Source: a virus
Strand: one strand, 5' to 3'
DNA: 25,900 nt
Virus record (IMG/VR): IMGVR_UViG_3300042731_009673
Coordinates: 1-25,900 of that record
Shown: positions 24,505-25,900 of the stretch, piece after piece
Numbering within the stretch: position 1 is the first letter of the stretch
How the letters are laid out: each line of letters opens with the position of its first letter
Notes under the pieces: generated by a model
What the model saw: the letters and a program-made list of their open reading frames with translations, nothing else
What the model was told of the DNA's origin: nothing
The model's database searches: none
Program-made: the position numbers and the translations under genes

Positions 24505-24802
24505 GCTTCCTCTTTCGCTTGGAGCGCCCACCGGGACTCGAACCCGGATCCACACCTTCGGAGGGTGTGATGTTGTCCGCTACACCATGGACGCCTAAAT
24601 CGTACCTCTTACAGTAGGCACGGTACGCCTCGGCATCATGCGTTTCTGAGTGCATCTTCCCGTGATTCACGTAACAACTGATGCATATCGTCGCACCGCA
24701 ACCGAAACCACACGGATAGATCTCTTCAGGTGACTTGATCTTCGCGATCACGTGTTGGGTACCGCACGTCGGACAGGCTGCAACGAAATGCCTGTCATTC
24801 AT
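24473..24802 (-). CDS. Cys-rich, probably zinc-binding protein, 109 aa, containing a nested tRNA gene
   Basis: The start ATG 24802 overlaps the upstream stop (ATGAATGA); an earlier ATG at 24823 is possible. Cysteines occur as CPTCGTQHVI (about 10-13), YPCGFGC (about 31-35) and ICISCYVNHGKMH (about 40-50), a pattern suited to one or two zinc sites. From about residue 70 onward the reading passes in frame through the whole of tRNA-Arg(CCG), then ends in a very basic tail (KRKRKRDKGKKRKHG). Either the protein truly uses tRNA-encoded residues or the tRNA landed in its 3' end. No family is recognised. Confidence 0.58.
   Translation of the reverse strand: MNDRHFVAACPTCGTQHVIAKIKSPEEIYPCGFGCGATICISCYVNHGKMHSETHDAEAYRAYCKRYDLGVHGVADNITPSEGVDPGSSPGGRSKRKRKRDKGKKRKHG
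24520..24594 (-). tRNA. tRNA-Arg (anticodon CCG)
   Basis: Acceptor GCGTCCA/TGGGCGC, D-arm GTGT-AGCGGACA-ACAT, anticodon arm ACACC-CTCCGAA-GGTGT (CCG, reads CGG), T-arm CCGGG-TTCGAGT-CCCGG, CCA encoded at 24520-24522. The discriminator is U, unusual for Arg; A20 and C35, the main Arg identity bases, are present. The gene is nested in the preceding coding sequence. Confidence 0.88.
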
Positions 24803-25100
24803 CGGTCGTAACGACCTTGCCATCGTCGGTGTTCTTTGCGCTTAGCGCCAGCACGATCTTGGCCAATGTTTCCTTGGGAAGCCTTCCGTCCCAAACGTTC
24901 GAAACCGAAACCTCGTAAACGTCACCGCGCTTCATCACAAAGACCCACGAACCCTGGAACGTTCGAACGATCATGTGACGGGCTTCATCAGCCTCCTCGT
25001 ACGTGTTGAACGTCGCCACGACCTGATCGGATCGTCTGTCATCAACGGCGTTTCCTTCTCCATCATGGTTTGCGGGTGTGTCTGTCGGTTGGGTCTTCAT
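24795..25100 (-). CDS. Hypothetical acidic protein, 101 aa
   Basis: Starts at ATG 25100 with a strong SD (AAGGAG, about 6 bases upstream), 16 bases after the end of tRNA-Leu. The N-terminal 25 residues are polar and probably disordered (TDTPANHDGEGNAVDDRRSD). Residues 27-80 look like a compact beta-alpha-beta fold (QVVATFNTYEEADEARHMIV, then SWVFVMKRGDVYEVSVS), and an acidic tail follows. No catalytic motif or family is recognised. Its stop overlaps the start of the zinc-finger-like gene by 8 bases. Confidence 0.65.
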   Translation of the reverse strand: MKTQPTDTPANHDGEGNAVDDRRSDQVVATFNTYEEADEARHMIVRTFQGSWVFVMKRGDVYEVSVSNVWDGRLPKETLAKIVLALSAKNTDDGKVVTTDE

Positions 25101-25116
25101 GCGTTCTCCTTGTGAT

Positions 25117-25205
25117 TGGTGCTACCGAGAGGATTCGAACCTCCACGCCCTTTCGAGCACTGGTTTCTGAGACCAGCGTGTCTACCTGAGTTCCACCACG
25201 GTAGC
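25117..25205 (-). tRNA. tRNA-Leu (anticodon CAG)
   Basis: Acceptor GCTACCG/CGGTAGC fully paired, anticodon arm CTGGT-CTCAGAA-ACCAG (CAG, reads CUG), long class II variable arm, T-arm GGAGG-TTCGAAT-CCTCT, discriminator A, CCA encoded at 25117-25119. Confidence 0.93.
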
Positions 25206-25209
25206 GTGA

Positions 25210-25527
25210 TCATACCTGACTCTTTCGTTCCTGTTCAACCTCATAGTCGCACACCGTTTTCACGGTGCGTACGCGGTACTCCGCGAGCCTTGCGAAGCCA
25301 TCTCGACAGGCACGTTCCTTGACCATTGCGTGGATCTTGTCCCGTGAGACCGCTGACACCTCGGTGACTGTTCCTTCGCGATCGATGCAGGCCCACATTG
25401 TGGGACCGTTGACGTCCGCCCGCTTGTATGCTTCAACCTCGCGGCGTAGCTTGCGGGTCTTCCACGCGTCGTATGCCCCATACAACACGATGACCAGGAC
25501 GACGAGCGCAAGCGTGGAGACGTTCAC
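25210..25527 (-). CDS. Membrane-anchored hypothetical protein, 105 aa
   Basis: Starts at GTG 25527 with an SD (GGAG) about 9 bases upstream; the GTG overlaps the previous stop (GTGA). An N-terminal transmembrane segment (about residues 4-20, TLALVVLVIVLYGAYDA) is followed at once by WKTRKLRRE, so by the positive-inside rule the C-terminal 85 residues face the cytoplasm. That domain is mixed alpha/beta (TMWACIDREGTVTEVSAVSR) with no known motif. It is translated together with a second membrane or secreted peptide just upstream. Confidence 0.68.
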   Translation of the reverse strand: MNVSTLALVVLVIVLYGAYDAWKTRKLRREVEAYKRADVNGPTMWACIDREGTVTEVSAVSRDKIHAMVKERACRDGFARLAEYRVRTVKTVCDYEVEQERKSQV

Positions 25528-25721
25528 TTCTTCATCTCCTTCCTGATCTCCTTCAACGTCTGGCTGATCTCGCCGAGGTGCTTCGCGACCTGTACCATTG
25601 GGTCCTCAAACGACCTTGCCTGCGCCGATCCCGCACCGATGAAGGTTCCAAACATCGTACCGATCACCAAGCACGTGACGGCAAGCGCCACGGCTCTCAT
25701 GGTTTGCCTTGCTTTTTCCAT
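25524..25721 (-). CDS. Small exported or membrane protein, 65 aa
   Basis: The N-terminus is basic (MEKARQTMR), then hydrophobic (AVALAVTCLVIGTMFGTFIG), then AGSAQARSF, a good signal-peptidase-like AQA site near residue 35. The remaining 30 residues form an amphipathic helix (VQVAKHLGEISQTLKEIRKE). It could be a secreted helix or a single-span membrane protein with its C-terminus outside. A GAGGT lies 12 bases before the ATG, and the stop of the NADAR gene is 4 bases upstream. Function is unknown. Confidence 0.65.
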   Translation of the reverse strand: MEKARQTMRAVALAVTCLVIGTMFGTFIGAGSAQARSFEDPMVQVAKHLGEISQTLKEIRKEMKK

Positions 25722-25725
25722 GTTT

Positions 25726-25900
25726 CTATTCTACCTCGTCTTCCTCGTCCTTTTCACGGCGGATCTCATCGCGAACCTCCATGAGGATCTTACCGAGGTG
25801 GTTCTCACCGACGCCGGTCCGCATGCAAACGCCGAAGAACCTATCGTTCCAGTAGTTCCCTTCGATCAGCTCCGCGTCGCCGGTGGCGAGGAGGAGGGGC
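25726..25900 (-). CDS. NADAR-family protein (C-terminal fragment)
   Basis: The gene runs off the right edge; 57 residues are visible up to the TAG at 25728-25726. The sequence LLATGDAELIEGNYWNDRFF followed by GVC and GVGENHLGKILMEVRDE is the conserved C-terminal signature of the NADAR/YbiA (DUF1768) family, with the Glu-Gly-Asn and Gly-Glu-Asn-His motifs of the active-site region. Family members hydrolyse N-glycosidic bonds, including riboflavin intermediates, and some remove ADP-ribose from modified nucleic acid. In a phage this suggests NAD/ADP-ribose metabolism or countering ADP-ribosylating defence. The last ten residues are acidic (EKDEEDEVE). Confidence 0.82.
   Translation of the reverse strand, partial: PLLLATGDAELIEGNYWNDRFFGVCMRTGVGENHLGKILMEVRDEIRREKDEEDEVE

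Noticed and set aside
24599-24604. TACGAT as a promoter for tRNA-Arg(CCG)
   Set aside because: Distance to the tRNA 5' end is too short and the hexamer is weak.
25209-25214. TATGAT as a promoter for tRNA-Leu
   Set aside because: It would place the start point inside the tRNA; it coincides with the stop codon region of the 105-residue gene.
25210-25721. Spanin pair
   Set aside because: The 65-residue protein has no lipobox cysteine, and the 105-residue protein has basic residues after its membrane span, placing its domain in the cytoplasm.

Overview
The window is a piece of a double-stranded DNA phage genome with a contractile (myovirus) tail. The left two thirds encode baseplate wedge homologues (gp25-like, gp6-like) followed by very large LamG- and kelch-containing tail or fibre proteins. 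The right third is a dense block of small genes and tRNA genes on the opposite strand. Genes abut or overlap by 1-9 bases almost everywhere. No integrase, transposase, CRISPR array, rRNA or convincing rho-independent terminator was seen. Canonical Shine-Dalgarno sequences (GGAGG and AAGGAG types) precede many starts, so the host is a bacterium that uses SD initiation. The host cannot be named from this sequence.

Bases 1-17384, plus strand, form a structural module. In order it holds the end of a gp25-like wedge protein, a gp6-like wedge protein, a 500-residue beta-rich protein, a 1183-residue protein with two LamG-like domains around a tail-protein-I-like core, and a 280-residue protein of unknown fold. 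These are followed by a 1396-residue beta-rich structural protein, a 1231-residue fibre with internal repeats and two tandem LamG domains, and a 459-residue protein ending in a six-repeat kelch propeller. The last two share an almost identical linker and a Gly-rich hinge, which suggests a modular receptor-binding apparatus.

Bases 17395-25900 are almost all minus strand and form an RNA-centred accessory module. It contains a CMP/dCMP-type deaminase, a T4 Rnl1-type RNA ligase, a HAD phosphatase (the only plus-strand gene here), a receiver-like protein resembling the cyclic-phosphate-processing cREC family, a HAD protein resembling the Swiss Army Knife RNA-repair HAD family, and a type-2 peptidyl-tRNA hydrolase. 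The C-terminus of a NADAR-family protein runs off the right edge. Interleaved are ten canonical-looking tRNA genes (Ile-TAT, Gly-TCC, Ser-GGA, Ser-CGA, Ser-GCT, Val-TAC, Val-GAC, Arg-TCT, Arg-CCG, Leu-CAG) and one aberrant Arg-CCT-like gene. About a dozen small genes have no recognised function; two may bind zinc and three have membrane or signal segments.

The working interpretation, which is inference, is that the right-hand block maintains translation during infection. It would supply tRNAs, reseal broken RNA (ligase plus HAD and cREC end-processing candidates), recycle peptidyl-tRNA and deal with ADP-ribose chemistry. This fits protection against host anticodon nucleases and ADP-ribosylating defences. 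The oddest single elements are an Arg-CCT-like tRNA without a normal D-arm, two tRNAs with C instead of U at position 33, and a tRNA nested in frame inside a protein gene.
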